DNA of 64,000 nt from Acidobacteriota bacterium (GCA_021788095.1 JAJYLB010000004.1:1-64000); one strand, 5' to 3'. Counted from the stretch's first letter, positions 53,236 through 63,429 are shown. Program-made: numbers and translations. The notes: a model not told the origin generated them from the sequence alone.

Positions 53236-54780
53236 ATGGATAATTCCCTCAAATCGCCTTCTTCCGGATTGACTCCCTCGCGGCGGGATTTCCTCAAGGG
53301 CTCCGCCGCGGCGGCCGTGATGCCGGCCTTGGGCGCTGTTGCCGGCGAGGGCAGGGCTCCGGAAGGAGGGGAGCCTCCCGCGCCGAAAGCGAAGCCGAAT
53401 ATCGTTCTTTACATCGCCGACCAGTTCCGCTGGGACATGGTGAGCGCCTACGGCCTGAACCCCATGCGGATCACGCCGAATCTCGACGGCGTGGCGGCGC
53501 GCGGGGTCGCTTTTGCTAATTTCGTCACCAATCAGCCTTTGTGCTCGCCTTCACGCGCCTGTCTGTACACCGGCCTGTACGCCACCCAGACGGGCGTATG
53601 GACGCTGTCGGATGAGGGCGTCGCCGGCGCCTATTTGAAGCCGGATGCCGTCACCTTGGCCACGATTCTCCGCTCGGAGGGTTACACGGCCAACCTCATC
53701 GGCAAGTGGCACCTGGCTCCAGGCAGCCACGCCGAACCCAAGACCCTGGGCTTCGTTCCCCGCGAGTACCGAGGCGGCTTTCTGGACTTATGGCAAGGCT
53801 CGAACGTGGTCGAGCTGACTTCGCACCCCTATTCCGGCACGCTCTGGAACGGGGACGGCGAGCCGATGGAATTCAAAGACATCTATCGCGTGGATTACCT
53901 GACCGAGCTGGCGGTGAAGTTCCTCGAGCGGAAACACGAAAAGCCGTTCCTTCTGGTCGTGTCCCAGTTGGAACCGCATTTCCAGAACGACATGAACGCT
54001 TTCGTGCCGCCCAAGCAATACCGCGATAGCTTTATCAATGGTTTCGTCCCGCCGGACCTCCGTTTCTTCCCCGGCGACTGGGACCGGCAACTGCCCAATT
54101 ACTACGGCGCTATCAAGAGCATCGACGATTCCGTGGGAACGGTTCTCAAGACGCTCGACGAGCAGGGCCTTGCCGGCAACACGATCTTCCTGTTCTTGAG
54201 CGACCACGGTTGCCATTTCCGCACTCGCAATACCGAATACAAACGCAGCCCCCACGAAAGCTCGATTCACGTTCCGCTGCTCTTTCAAGGACCGGGTTTC
54301 AACGAAGCTCGCCTGGTGCGCGAGCTGGTCAGCATGATTGACGTGACGCCCACCCTGCTCGACGCGGCCGGAGTGAAGGCTCCCTCCTCGATGATGGGCC
54401 GAAGCCTCTTGCCTTTGATCCACGATCCGGCGGCGCGCCAAGCGTGGCGGCAGGAAGCCTTCCTCCAGATCAGCCAGTCGATGGTGGCGCGCGCCCTCCG
54501 GACCGACCGGTGGACCTACTGCGTGGCCGATCCGAGCTTGCCGAATGGAAACTTCCCCAGCAGCAAGCATTATGTGGAATACCAAATGTACAATCTCGCC
54601 GCGGACCCGCATCAGTTGGTCAACTTGGCGGGCCGGCGAGACGTGCCCTCTGCGGTCCACTACTTTGGCGAGCGAGTGGATGCCGAGATCGCGGACCACC
54701 TGCGCCAGCGGCTCCTCGCGCGGATGGCCGATGCCGGCGATCCGCCGGCCACAATCGCGCCGCGGAAGTTGTACCCATGA
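53236..54780 (+). CDS. Tat-exported sulfatase
   Basis: A 514-residue sulfatase of the alkaline-phosphatase superfamily. Tat signal SRRDFLKGSAAAAVMPALGA (residues 15-34). The core begins NIVLYIADQFRWDM. The formylglycine motif CSPSR is at 103-107 in PLCSPSRACLYTGLY, so a formylglycine-generating enzyme must exist elsewhere (the CxPSR type matures via FGE). GKWHLAPG and LSDHGCHF supply further active-site and metal residues. It should remove sulfate esters from a glycan outside the cytoplasm. It lies between the receptor and two exported glycan enzymes, which suggests a sulfated rhamnose polymer. Confidence 0.88.
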   Translation: MDNSLKSPSSGLTPSRRDFLKGSAAAAVMPALGAVAGEGRAPEGGEPPAPKAKPNIVLYIADQFRWDMVSAYGLNPMRITPNLDGVAARGVAFANFVTNQPLCSPSRACLYTGLYATQTGVWTLSDEGVAGAYLKPDAVTLATILRSEGYTANLIGKWHLAPGSHAEPKTLGFVPREYRGGFLDLWQGSNVVELTSHPYSGTLWNGDGEPMEFKDIYRVDYLTELAVKFLERKHEKPFLLVVSQLEPHFQNDMNAFVPPKQYRDSFINGFVPPDLRFFPGDWDRQLPNYYGAIKSIDDSVGTVLKTLDEQGLAGNTIFLFLSDHGCHFRTRNTEYKRSPHESSIHVPLLFQGPGFNEARLVRELVSMIDVTPTLLDAAGVKAPSSMMGRSLLPLIHDPAARQAWRQEAFLQISQSMVARALRTDRWTYCVADPSLPNGNFPSSKHYVEYQMYNLAADPHQLVNLAGRRDVPSAVHYFGERVDAEIADHLRQRLLARMADAGDPPATIAPRKLYP

Positions 54781-54846
54781 GATGATCGAGAAGACGCCCC
54801 GTGTGGGAAAGCATTGTTCCGCGAATGGAGCGGGAAGGGGAGGGCC

Positions 54847-57096
54847 ATGAGTAAGAAAGAGGAGGATCTGGGTCCGGACAGGCGGCAGGCCTTACAGAAA
54901 CTTCTGGGAATCGGCGCCGGCTTGGCCGTGCCGGCGGAGTGGTGGACTCCGGCACTCGGGGCTTCCCCTCAAACCGCGCCAGCCCGGCCCGGGAACTCAC
55001 CATTCCGGCGAATCCTCCTACCCAAGGGCTCGCATCCCGCGGTGATCTCGGCGGCGAAGATTATCGCGAGCAAGTTGGGTCTTCCCGAGTCCGCTGTCCG
55101 GATGGACGGCAGCAACCCGATGCCCCGCAAGGGAGAACTCGTTTTGGCCGCCACCCCGGTTTCGGAAAAGCAGCGCAGGTTCTTGGGCGCGCAGGCCGCG
55201 CCGCCGAAGTTCGATGGATACGTCATCGGCTTCCGCGACCAAGGCGCGCTCGTTGCGGGCAATCGCCCGCGGTCGCTGCTCTATGCCGCGGGCGATCTCG
55301 ATCTGTGGCGGAATCAACAGGAGGGCGCTTTCCTGCGCGAGCCGAGCTTCGAGCTGCGCGTATCCCACGGAAGCCGTGGGAGAACCATCGCGGAATCCGT
55401 GGCGGAGCTGGGCGCCAATGTGATGCAAGGCGTTCCGGCCGTGGCGACGCTGAAACAGAGTTTTCCGGACGTCTTTAATCGGCTGAGCCATGACGACCAG
55501 GATCGCCTGCTGCGGGCGCAAAGCGCGATGGCGGAACGGAGCAAGGCGATCCTCGAGCAGTGCCGCGACGCCGACGTGCCCGTCTACACCTCCATCTACG
55601 GCAATAATTTCGAGCATTGGTCCCCGGCGCTCTACCAAGCGGTCATCGAAACCTATCCCTCCACCAAAGGGACGCCGGAAGCCCATTCGTGGGAAAAGTG
55701 CCCGCTATGCCCTTCCGACCCGATGACCTGGAAGATTATCGACGCCTACATCCGGGAACTCATGGAGCGCAGCGGCGCCGACGGTTTCGTGGGGATTTTT
55801 TGGGACCAATACGGCATGTTTTGCCACGACGAGCGTTGCGTCCGCGACGGCCTGAACAAATTCCCGAACGAGGTGTACGTCAACGTGCAGCAGCTCTACG
55901 ATACGGTGGTGCGGTCGATGGGCAAGGGGCTCATCGTGCGCACCTGGTCCTCGGGCTGCCCGCACTGGCTGGGCGACGAGTACGTTCACGCGCCCGGCTA
56001 CGGAGGCTTCGGCGGGACGGGCGAGGAACTTTGGGGACGCGTCATTCACGGGCTTCCCGCCGAAATCATGCTGCAAACCAAAGTGTACAACTCGGACGTC
56101 GAGCCCAACCCGCCGTTCAGCCCGCTGATCGGCGCGGTCAAGCCCCATCCACAGATCGCGGAATACCAAATCATCGGGCAAACGACCGGGCGCTATTATT
56201 TCCCGGCCTCCTCGGTGAACTACACCGCGTGGACGATGAAGAAAGCCCGGGAGCTGATCGGGCCGACGGGCGGGGTCGCCTTGGGCTACGGCGCGACGAT
56301 GCAGCCCGACTTCTCGCTTCCCGACGACATCGTGAATGGGATCAACCTGTACGCCGCGCGCGAGCTTTCCTGGAACCTCGGCGCCGACATGGAAACGGTC
56401 TGGAGCCGTTGGGCGACGCCGATTTACGGACCCGAGGCTGCACCGCACATCATCAAGGCGCTCCAGCTATCGGAGGATGCCGCGAACCTGACGTTCTCGG
56501 TGTTGGGACTCGGCAGCAGCACGAACTCGAATTTCGTCGGCAGCGTCGCGCGCAAGGAGACGCTGCTGCGGTATACCAACCGCTTCGACCTGCCCGAATA
56601 CGCGAAATACCTCGAGCCCACGAAGGAGAACATCGCGCTGGTGATCGCCGAAAAGCAGAAGTGCAGGGAGGGTATCCAGCAGATGTTTCAAGAGCTGGAA
56701 TTGGCCAAGCCGCACTTGACCCCGGCGCAGGCGGAAGAGCTGGAAACCCGGTTCAACTGGTTCCGGGAATTCGCCATCTGCCGCCAGTATCACGACATCA
56801 GCCTGTGGCGTTACCGCTACCTCCGCTATCTCGCCACGCAGCTCACCACCGAACCCGAGCAGATGAAATACCTCGCCGAAGCCTACGACCAAGTCGCGGC
56901 GCACCACAAGCTGCTCTTCCAGTACGATCCCAAGCTGAAGTTCAGTTGCTACGACAGGCCGCTGGGCGAGTTGCTTCGCAAGCCCGACCTGGGCGACCCC
57001 ATGCCCGTGATGAAAGAGCTGTATGACGAATCCAGGAAACTGGTCGAACAATCGGTCGGGCCGGACTATTTGCCGGCCGAATGGATCCGGGATTGA
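54847..57096 (+). CDS. Tat-exported TIM-barrel enzyme resembling alpha-glucuronidases (unassigned glycoside hydrolase)
   Basis: A 749-residue protein. The signal DRRQALQKLLGIGAGLAVPA is Tat-like. Residues about 50-170 look like the alpha/beta domain that precedes the barrel in GH67/GH20-type enzymes (ILLPKGSHPAVISAAKIIAS, GELVLAATP, GYVIGFRDQGALVAGNRPRS, LLYAAGDLDLW). A barrel follows (SHGSRGRTIAESVAELGANV, VYTSIYGNNFEHW, DGFVGIFWDQYG, GLIVRTWSSGCPHW). The last third is helical. Two cysteine clusters (CPLCP, CHDERC) may bind metal or form disulfides. It fits an alpha-glucuronidase or related exo-glycosidase acting on glucuronic-acid-bearing rhamnans, but catalytic residues cannot be fixed. 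Best called unassigned. Confidence 0.65.
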   Translation: MSKKEEDLGPDRRQALQKLLGIGAGLAVPAEWWTPALGASPQTAPARPGNSPFRRILLPKGSHPAVISAAKIIASKLGLPESAVRMDGSNPMPRKGELVLAATPVSEKQRRFLGAQAAPPKFDGYVIGFRDQGALVAGNRPRSLLYAAGDLDLWRNQQEGAFLREPSFELRVSHGSRGRTIAESVAELGANVMQGVPAVATLKQSFPDVFNRLSHDDQDRLLRAQSAMAERSKAILEQCRDADVPVYTSIYGNNFEHWSPALYQAVIETYPSTKGTPEAHSWEKCPLCPSDPMTWKIIDAYIRELMERSGADGFVGIFWDQYGMFCHDERCVRDGLNKFPNEVYVNVQQLYDTVVRSMGKGLIVRTWSSGCPHWLGDEYVHAPGYGGFGGTGEELWGRVIHGLPAEIMLQTKVYNSDVEPNPPFSPLIGAVKPHPQIAEYQIIGQTTGRYYFPASSVNYTAWTMKKARELIGPTGGVALGYGATMQPDFSLPDDIVNGINLYAARELSWNLGADMETVWSRWATPIYGPEAAPHIIKALQLSEDAANLTFSVLGLGSSTNSNFVGSVARKETLLRYTNRFDLPEYAKYLEPTKENIALVIAEKQKCREGIQQMFQELELAKPHLTPAQAEELETRFNWFREFAICRQYHDISLWRYRYLRYLATQLTTEPEQMKYLAEAYDQVAAHHKLLFQYDPKLKFSCYDRPLGELLRKPDLGDPMPVMKELYDESRKLVEQSVGPDYLPAEWIRD

Positions 57097-57133
57097 CGCC
57101 GGAGCAGGTCGGGAAAGGAAGGAGCCGAGGAGG

Positions 57134-59956
57134 ATGGGTCGCCGGTTCTCCCGAAGGGAATTTTTCCGCCGCGCTTCGCTCGCGGGACTGGGGCTTTCCG
57201 CCAGCGGATGGATCGCCGGGAGCGCGCGAGGGCGGGAGAATGCGGCTGCCGGTCCCGGCTCGCTTTGGGAGTCGTTTCTCGATCCGCCAAACGACGCGCG
57301 CATCATGTTTCGCTGGTGGTGGTTCGGCCCGGCGGTGACGCATGAAGAACTCGAGCGCGAACTGCGAGCGATGAAGGCGGCCGGCGTCGGCGGGTTCGAA
57401 GTCCAACCCGTTTATGCGCTTTCGCTCGACGATCCCGCGAAGGGCACCCGCAATCTCCCCTACCTTTCGGAGGATTTTCTGGACGCCCTGCGTTTCGTCG
57501 GCGAGAAGTCCCGGGAACTGGGCTTGCGCTTCGACCTCACCGGGACGACCGGCTGGCCTTATGGAGGCGCGCGCGTGCCGGTGACCCAAGCCGCGGGGAT
57601 GTTGCGCATCGCCCGCGTTCCCGTCTCCGCCGGAGAGGATTCGGTGCCTGTGCCCGCTCTCGAATCCGGCGAATCGCCGATCGCCGCCTGGGCCGTCCGC
57701 GACGAATCGAATCTCGCCTCCGGCGCGCTCGAACTCACCGGTCTTGACGGTTCCCGGGTGAGCGTCACAGGAGCGCGAGGCGCTCAGCTCGTCCTGTTTT
57801 TCATTTCCAGCCGCACCGGCCAGCTCGTCAAGCGCGCCGCGGTGGGCAACGAAGGCTTCGTGGTGGACCACTACGATCGCGCGGCGGTGGAAGCGTATCT
57901 CGACTCGACGGTCGCGCCCATGCTGCGAGCGCTCGGCCCCAACGCGCCTTACGCGCTTTTTAGCGATAGCCTCGAGGTTTTTGGCTCGAATTGGACGCCG
58001 AACCTTCTCGAAGAATTCCAGCGCCGGCGCGGTTACGACCTCAAGCCATACCTCCTTTCACTCGCGAGCGGCGCGGGCCCCGAAGGCGCGGCCGTGCGGT
58101 GCGATTGGGGGCACACGCTGACGGAACTCGCCAATGAAGGCTACCTGACCACCCTCCGCCAATGGGCCGATCGCCATGGCACGCGCCTCCGCGCGCAGGT
58201 GTACGGCACGCCACCTGTCACGCTCTCGAGTAACCGGCTGGTGGACCTGCCCGAAGGCGAAGCCATAAACTGGCGAGGCCTCAGCCCCGTCCGCTGGGCC
58301 GCTTCCGCCTGCCACTTGTATGGCAAGCCGGTCACTTCCTCGGAAACGTGGACGTGGGTCCATTCGCCGGTGTTCCGTGCGACTCCGCTCGATCTGAAGG
58401 CCTTGGCCGATCTCTACTTTCTGGAGGGTTCGAATCAAATCGTGGGCCACGGGTGGCCGTACTCGCCTCCCGCGGCTGGCGAACCCGGCTGGGCTTTTTA
58501 CGCCGCAGGCGCTTTGAATGACCACAACCCCTGGTGGATAGTGATGGCGGACCTCGCGCTTTACCTTCAACGCATCTCGTCGCTTCTGCGCCAGGGCAAG
58601 CCCGTGCACGACGTCGCGGTTTACCTCCCGACGAGCGACGCCTGGGCGCGATTTGCGCCGGGGCGCAGTCCTTCCGTGAACGAGTCGTTGGCGTCGGCTT
58701 TGGGCACGGAGTTGACCGGCAACATCCTCGATGCCGGCTTCAATTTCGACTTCATTGACGACGAGGCGATTGACCTGGTGGGCATACCCTACCCGGCGAT
58801 GGTCCTCCCGAACGTCGAGCGCATCCCCTTGGCCGCTTACGAAAAGATCCAGGAGTATGTGCGCCGCGGCGGACACGCGATCGCCATCGGCCGCACCCCC
58901 TCCCTTGCTCCCGGCCTCTTCGAGGGCCGGCGCGATAACGCCCGGATTCAGGCGCTGACCCGCGAGCTTTTCGAAAACCCAGCGGCTGCCGGCGTTTTGC
59001 TGAGGGATGGCTTGGCGGTGGGAGACGCGCTGCGCAAGCGGCTCGTTCCCGACGTCGAGCTTTCTCCCCAGACGTCCGCCGTGGGATTCGTTCACCGCAG
59101 AACGGCGTCGGAAGAGATCTATTACCTGGTGAACACGGCCAACGAAGCTCAGGCGGTCGAAATCGCGTTTCGCGTGAACGGTCTTTCGCCGGCGCTCTGG
59201 AACGCCTACACGGGCAAGAGGCGAGTTCTGGAGTCGGCGAAAGCCGGCGGGGGGCGCGTCACTCTGCCTTTCCACTTCGCGCCCTACGAATCCGCCATCG
59301 TCGTCTTCTCCGCTTTCCAGGCCGCTGCGGAGACGAGACGTGCCAGGACCGAGCCGGCGCCGGCTCGGCTCGACCTGAGCGGGGATTGGGACGTCACGTT
59401 CCCGGAAATGGGCAAGACGGTCAAGATGAGCCGGCTTCGCTCTTGGACGGAATACGAAGATCTCCGGTTCTTTTCCGGCCAGGCGGCTTACGAAAGAACG
59501 GTGGATGTGCCGGCGTCCTGGGTGCGAGGTGGCAGGCCGATCGTTCTGAATTTTGGCGAAGGAACTCCCGTGAAGGCGGAAAGGAGCGGGACGCGAGGCC
59601 TGCGCGCGTGGCTCGATGGCCCGGTGCGCGAGGCCGCTGTCGTCTACGTCAACGGGCAACGCGCCGGCTCGGTCTGGCACCCCCCTTATGAGGTTGAGGT
59701 GACGGCTTGGCTGCGCCCTGGCCGGAACACGCTGCGCATCGTCGTCGCCAACACGGCCGTCAATCAAATGGCGGGGAAATCGCTTCCCGTGTATCGCCTT
59801 CTGGACAGTTTGGATCGCCCGCGGTTCGAGCCGCAGGACTTGGACGATATTGCACCATTGCCTTCGGGCTTGCTCGGCCCAGTCCTTCAGCTTTCCCGCG
59901 GGAGCAAGGGTTCCGTGCCCGGAGTCCTATCTTCGAAGAGGTCAGGAGGTCAATAA
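57134..59956 (+). CDS. GH106-type alpha-L-rhamnosidase, Tat-exported
   Basis: A 940-residue enzyme. Tat signal SRREFFRRASLAGLGLSAS (residues about 6-24). The catalytic part opens with FRWWWFGPAVTHEELERELR and AMKAAGVGGFEVQPVYALSL, the entry of GH106 proteins, and has KPVTSSETWTWVHSP in the middle, where GH106 carries a catalytic-site Glu. An N-terminal GH2-like jelly roll lies at the C-terminal end (LDLSGDWDVTFPEMGKTVKM, YVNGQRAGSVWHPPYEVEVT, NTLRIVVANTAVNQMAGKS). It cleaves terminal alpha-L-rhamnose from polysaccharides. AGGAGG lies directly before ATG 57134. Its end contains the strong ribosome-binding site of the next gene. Confidence 0.85.
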   Translation: MGRRFSRREFFRRASLAGLGLSASGWIAGSARGRENAAAGPGSLWESFLDPPNDARIMFRWWWFGPAVTHEELERELRAMKAAGVGGFEVQPVYALSLDDPAKGTRNLPYLSEDFLDALRFVGEKSRELGLRFDLTGTTGWPYGGARVPVTQAAGMLRIARVPVSAGEDSVPVPALESGESPIAAWAVRDESNLASGALELTGLDGSRVSVTGARGAQLVLFFISSRTGQLVKRAAVGNEGFVVDHYDRAAVEAYLDSTVAPMLRALGPNAPYALFSDSLEVFGSNWTPNLLEEFQRRRGYDLKPYLLSLASGAGPEGAAVRCDWGHTLTELANEGYLTTLRQWADRHGTRLRAQVYGTPPVTLSSNRLVDLPEGEAINWRGLSPVRWAASACHLYGKPVTSSETWTWVHSPVFRATPLDLKALADLYFLEGSNQIVGHGWPYSPPAAGEPGWAFYAAGALNDHNPWWIVMADLALYLQRISSLLRQGKPVHDVAVYLPTSDAWARFAPGRSPSVNESLASALGTELTGNILDAGFNFDFIDDEAIDLVGIPYPAMVLPNVERIPLAAYEKIQEYVRRGGHAIAIGRTPSLAPGLFEGRRDNARIQALTRELFENPAAAGVLLRDGLAVGDALRKRLVPDVELSPQTSAVGFVHRRTASEEIYYLVNTANEAQAVEIAFRVNGLSPALWNAYTGKRRVLESAKAGGGRVTLPFHFAPYESAIVVFSAFQAAAETRRARTEPAPARLDLSGDWDVTFPEMGKTVKMSRLRSWTEYEDLRFFSGQAAYERTVDVPASWVRGGRPIVLNFGEGTPVKAERSGTRGLRAWLDGPVREAAVVYVNGQRAGSVWHPPYEVEVTAWLRPGRNTLRIVVANTAVNQMAGKSLPVYRLLDSLDRPRFEPQDLDDIAPLPSGLLGPVLQLSRGSKGSVPGVLSSKRSGGQ

Positions 59957-59959
59957 CCA

Positions 59960-61162
59960 ATGAGCGCAAATGCAGGCAAGGCCGGAGCGGCCATGGAAAC
60001 CAACGTGAAGGAGGCGCTCGATCGCCTTCAAATCGAACTCCCCTCCTGGGGTTTTGCCGACACGGGAACGCGGTTTGGGAAATTCCTGCAGCCGGCGGCC
60101 AAGACGGTCGAGGAGAAATTCGCCGATGCCGGCCAAGTCCACCAGTTCACCGGGGCGTGCCCGACGGTGGCGTTGCACGTTCTGTGGGACTTGCCGAAGG
60201 GGACGAAGCCTTCGGCAGTCCTGGAGCTGGCGGCCCGCTTTGGCGTGCGTCCGGGTTCGATCAGTCCGAACGTCTTCGAAGACCAGATCTACAAGCATGG
60301 TTCGCTCGCGAACGAGCAAGAAACCATACGCCGGCACGCGCTCGAGCACATTTTGGATTCGGTGCGCATCGCGCGGGAGCTGGGCTCGCGCGACGTGACC
60401 CCTTGGTTTGCCGACGGCTCGAACTTCCCCGGCACGGCCAACATCCGCGCGCGAAAGCGCTGGATGGCGGAGGGACTGAAGCAGGCGCACGACACGCTGG
60501 GCGACGGGCAGCGCCTTTTGATCGAGTACAAGCCGTTCGAGCCGGCCTTTTATCACACCGACATCGCCGACTGGGGGATGGCCTTGACTCTGGCTCGCTA
60601 CGCCGGGCCCAAGAGCCGCGTCCTGGTCGACACGGGCCACCATTACCAGGCCCAGAACATCGAGCAGATCGTTGCCTGGCTGCTGGATGAGGGCATGCTC
60701 GGCGGATTCCATTTCAACGACCGCCGGTATGCCGATGACGACCTCACGCTCGGATCGATCGACCCCTACCAGGTCTTCCGGATCTTTGCCGAGATCCGGT
60801 TCTACGAGTGGGAGACGGGCCGCCGCGCCGATATCGCCTTCATGGTCGATCAGAGCCACAACTTGAAGGGGAAGATCGAGGAGATGATCCAGACGGTGAT
60901 GAACGCGCAAGAACTCTACGCGAAAGCCGCCCTCATCGATTTTCCCGCCCTCGCCAAAGCGCAGCAGGAACAGCGGCTGATCGATGCGGAGAACCTCTAC
61001 AAAGACGCCTTCAGCACCGATGTGCGGCCGGCCGTGCGGGAGTGGAGGCGGGCCAAGCAGCTTGCCGACAATCCCCTGGCGGCATTTCGCGCCAGCGGGT
61101 ACCTGGAACGCATCACCCGCGAGCGCGCGGGCCGCAGCACCGCCGCCGGGGGATACGCCTGA
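59960..61162 (+). CDS. L-rhamnose isomerase
   Basis: A 400-residue TIM-barrel enzyme of the RhaI/Pseudomonas-type family that converts L-rhamnose to L-rhamnulose. Metal and substrate residues are clear: LLIEYKPFEPAFYHTDIADW, VLVDTGHHYQAQN, GGFHFNDRRYADDDLTLGSI and the RADIAFMVDQSHN stretch. An IYKHGSLAN loop precedes the barrel core. AGGAGGT lies 9 bases before ATG 59960, inside the end of the rhamnosidase gene, so translation is coupled. ATGs at 59994 and later are less likely. It uses the product of the mutarotase and feeds the aldolase fusion and kinase steps. Confidence 0.9.
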   Translation: MSANAGKAGAAMETNVKEALDRLQIELPSWGFADTGTRFGKFLQPAAKTVEEKFADAGQVHQFTGACPTVALHVLWDLPKGTKPSAVLELAARFGVRPGSISPNVFEDQIYKHGSLANEQETIRRHALEHILDSVRIARELGSRDVTPWFADGSNFPGTANIRARKRWMAEGLKQAHDTLGDGQRLLIEYKPFEPAFYHTDIADWGMALTLARYAGPKSRVLVDTGHHYQAQNIEQIVAWLLDEGMLGGFHFNDRRYADDDLTLGSIDPYQVFRIFAEIRFYEWETGRRADIAFMVDQSHNLKGKIEEMIQTVMNAQELYAKAALIDFPALAKAQQEQRLIDAENLYKDAFSTDVRPAVREWRRAKQLADNPLAAFRASGYLERITRERAGRSTAAGGYA

Positions 61163-61203
61163 GCCAGGCAACCGGCGGGGAGGGTGTTGACGGGAGGAAG
61201 CTC

Positions 61204-63429
61204 ATGGGTTCGCCAGAAGCCTCAGCCAGACCGGCACTGCGTTACCTCAAGGATTTGTGGGACGAGAGCGTCGCCGCGGGCCTGGACGAGCCCGAAACGC
61301 TTCGCTACCGCTCGAATCTGCTTGGCGCCGATCTACGCATCACGAACTTCGGCGGCGGCAACACCAGCTCGAAGCTCAAGCAGCGAGACCCGCTCGATGG
61401 CCGGGAAGCCGGGGTGCTGTGGGTGAAAGGGAGCGGCGGCGACCTGGGCAGCGCCGAGCGGCGTGGCTTCGCCTCGCTTTACCTCGAGAAACTCCGCGGC
61501 CTCGAGCGAATCTATCGCGGCGTCGAGCATGAGGACGAGATGATGAGCTGCTACCCGCTCATCACCTTCGGGGTGAATCAGGTGGCGCCCTCGATCGACA
61601 CCCCCTTGCACGGCTTCTTGCCGTTCGATCACGTCGACCATCTGCACCCGGATTGGGCCACGGCGTTGGCCGCGGCGGCCAATGGCCACGAGCGCCTGGA
61701 GGAATACAACCGGCGATTCGGCCACCAGCTTCTCTGGCTGCCCTGGCAGCGTCCCGGATTCGAGCTGGCGATGATGCTGAAGCGCGCCGTCGAGCAGAAT
61801 CCCGCGGCCGACGGCGCGGTGCTCGGCTGCCACGGCCTCTTCACCTGGGCCAACACGCAACGCGAGTGCTATCTGAGGAGCATTACCGTTATCGACCAAT
61901 TCGGCCAGTTCGTGGGAGAGGCGATCGAAAGGAAAACAAAGGACTTGTTCGGCGGACCGCTCCACCAGGTGCGAGCCGACTTTCGGGAGGTTGCGCTACA
62001 GGTCTTCCCCTTCCTGCGCGGGCGAATCTCCCGCCACGAGCGCGTGATTGGGAGCTTCCGCGATCTCCCGGAGGTGCGGCGCTTCGTCAACTCGCGGGAC
62101 GCCCAGCGGCTGGCGCACCTGGGCACGAGCTGTCCGGACCACTTTGTCCGGACGAAGATCCGCCCTCTGTTTGTGGCCTGGGATCCCGCGCGCGACACCG
62201 CGGCCGCTCTCAGAGAGTTGCTCGACAAGGAGCTCGCCGATTACCGGCGGGAATACGAGGAGTACTACCGCAGTTTCGCCGCGCCGGATTCACCCGCCAT
62301 GCGCAATCCCCATCCCACGGTAGTGCTGATTCCCGGCATCGGGATGTTCACGTTTGGGAAGAGCAAGATGGAGGCCCGGCTGACCGGTGAATTCTACGTG
62401 AACGCCATTCACGTGATGGAAGGGGCCACGGCCCTGGAAAGCGGTCCGCCACCGAAGACGTTGCCGCAAGCGGGCAGAGCCGCGTCCACCGAGGCGTTCG
62501 AGGTCTATCACAACTACGTGGCCTTGCCCCCGAAGGAAGCGTTCCGAATCGAGTACTGGCCGCTCGAAGAAGCCAAACTCCGCCGCCAGCCGCCGGAGAA
62601 GGAGCTGAGCCGCAAGGTAGCGTTCGTGGCCGGTGCCGGGCACGGCATCGGCCGAGAGACCGCGTTGCTCGCGGCGCGGCGCGGCGCGCACGTCGTTGCC
62701 GCCGACCTCGACGAAGAAGCCGCCAAAACAGCGGCGCGAGAGGTGGCGGAAATCGGCGGGCCGGATGCGGGCGCGGCCGCCGTCTTCAATATCCGCGACC
62801 GGAATTCGGTGCGCGCGGCGCTCGCACAGGCTGTCGAAAACTTCGGCGGAATCGACATCCTGGTGAATACGGCCGCCTTGTTTCCCGCGCCCCCCGATGG
62901 CCAGGTTACGGATGAAGACTGGCGGCTCACGCTCGACATCAACGTGACGGGAAACCACCTCTTGGCTTCGGAAACCGAGACGATCTTCCGCCTGCAGGAG
63001 CTTTCGGGAGCCATCGTGCTCACCAGTTCCGCCAATGCGGTGGTGGCCAAGCGGGGTAGCGAGGCTTACGACGTCAGCAAGGCCGCGGTCAACCACCTGG
63101 TGCGCGAGCTGGCGATACGGCTGGCGCCCGGGGTGCGGGTGAATGCCATTTGTCCCGCCACCGTGGTCAAGGGCTCCACGATGTTCCCGCGGGAGCGCGT
63201 CCTCGCCTCGCTCGCCAAATACGGCCTCGATCACAGTGAGGCGGAATCGACCGAGGATCTGCGGAGCGAGCTGGCGCGCTTCTATGCCCAAAGGACGCTG
63301 ACCGGCGAGAGCATCGATCCGGCGGATTGCGCCGAGGCGATCCTTTTCCTGGCCAGCGACCGCTCCCGCCGCACGACAGGCCACCTGTTCCCCGTGGACG
63401 GAGGCCTCGTCGAAGCGTTTCTAAGATGA
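61204..63429 (+). CDS. Bifunctional rhamnulose-1-phosphate aldolase / short-chain dehydrogenase
   Basis: A 741-residue fusion. Residues 1-430 are a class II aldolase domain (NLLGADLRITNFGGGNTSSK, PFDHVDHLHPDWATALAAAA, GCHGLFTWANTQRE) with the metal-binding histidines of the RhaD-like family. Residues 467-741 are an SDR: AGAGHGIGRE binds NAD(P), VNTAA replaces the usual NNAG, and Ser, Tyr and Lys lie in TSSANAVVAKRGSEAYDVSK. The aldolase splits rhamnulose-1-phosphate into dihydroxyacetone phosphate and L-lactaldehyde; the SDR half likely oxidises the lactaldehyde. GGGAGG lies 6 bases before ATG 61204. It is a normal fused arrangement in this pathway, located between the isomerase and kinase. 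Confidence 0.92.
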   Translation: MGSPEASARPALRYLKDLWDESVAAGLDEPETLRYRSNLLGADLRITNFGGGNTSSKLKQRDPLDGREAGVLWVKGSGGDLGSAERRGFASLYLEKLRGLERIYRGVEHEDEMMSCYPLITFGVNQVAPSIDTPLHGFLPFDHVDHLHPDWATALAAAANGHERLEEYNRRFGHQLLWLPWQRPGFELAMMLKRAVEQNPAADGAVLGCHGLFTWANTQRECYLRSITVIDQFGQFVGEAIERKTKDLFGGPLHQVRADFREVALQVFPFLRGRISRHERVIGSFRDLPEVRRFVNSRDAQRLAHLGTSCPDHFVRTKIRPLFVAWDPARDTAAALRELLDKELADYRREYEEYYRSFAAPDSPAMRNPHPTVVLIPGIGMFTFGKSKMEARLTGEFYVNAIHVMEGATALESGPPPKTLPQAGRAASTEAFEVYHNYVALPPKEAFRIEYWPLEEAKLRRQPPEKELSRKVAFVAGAGHGIGRETALLAARRGAHVVAADLDEEAAKTAAREVAEIGGPDAGAAAVFNIRDRNSVRAALAQAVENFGGIDILVNTAALFPAPPDGQVTDEDWRLTLDINVTGNHLLASETETIFRLQELSGAIVLTSSANAVVAKRGSEAYDVSKAAVNHLVRELAIRLAPGVRVNAICPATVVKGSTMFPRERVLASLAKYGLDHSEAESTEDLRSELARFYAQRTLTGESIDPADCAEAILFLASDRSRRTTGHLFPVDGGLVEAFLR

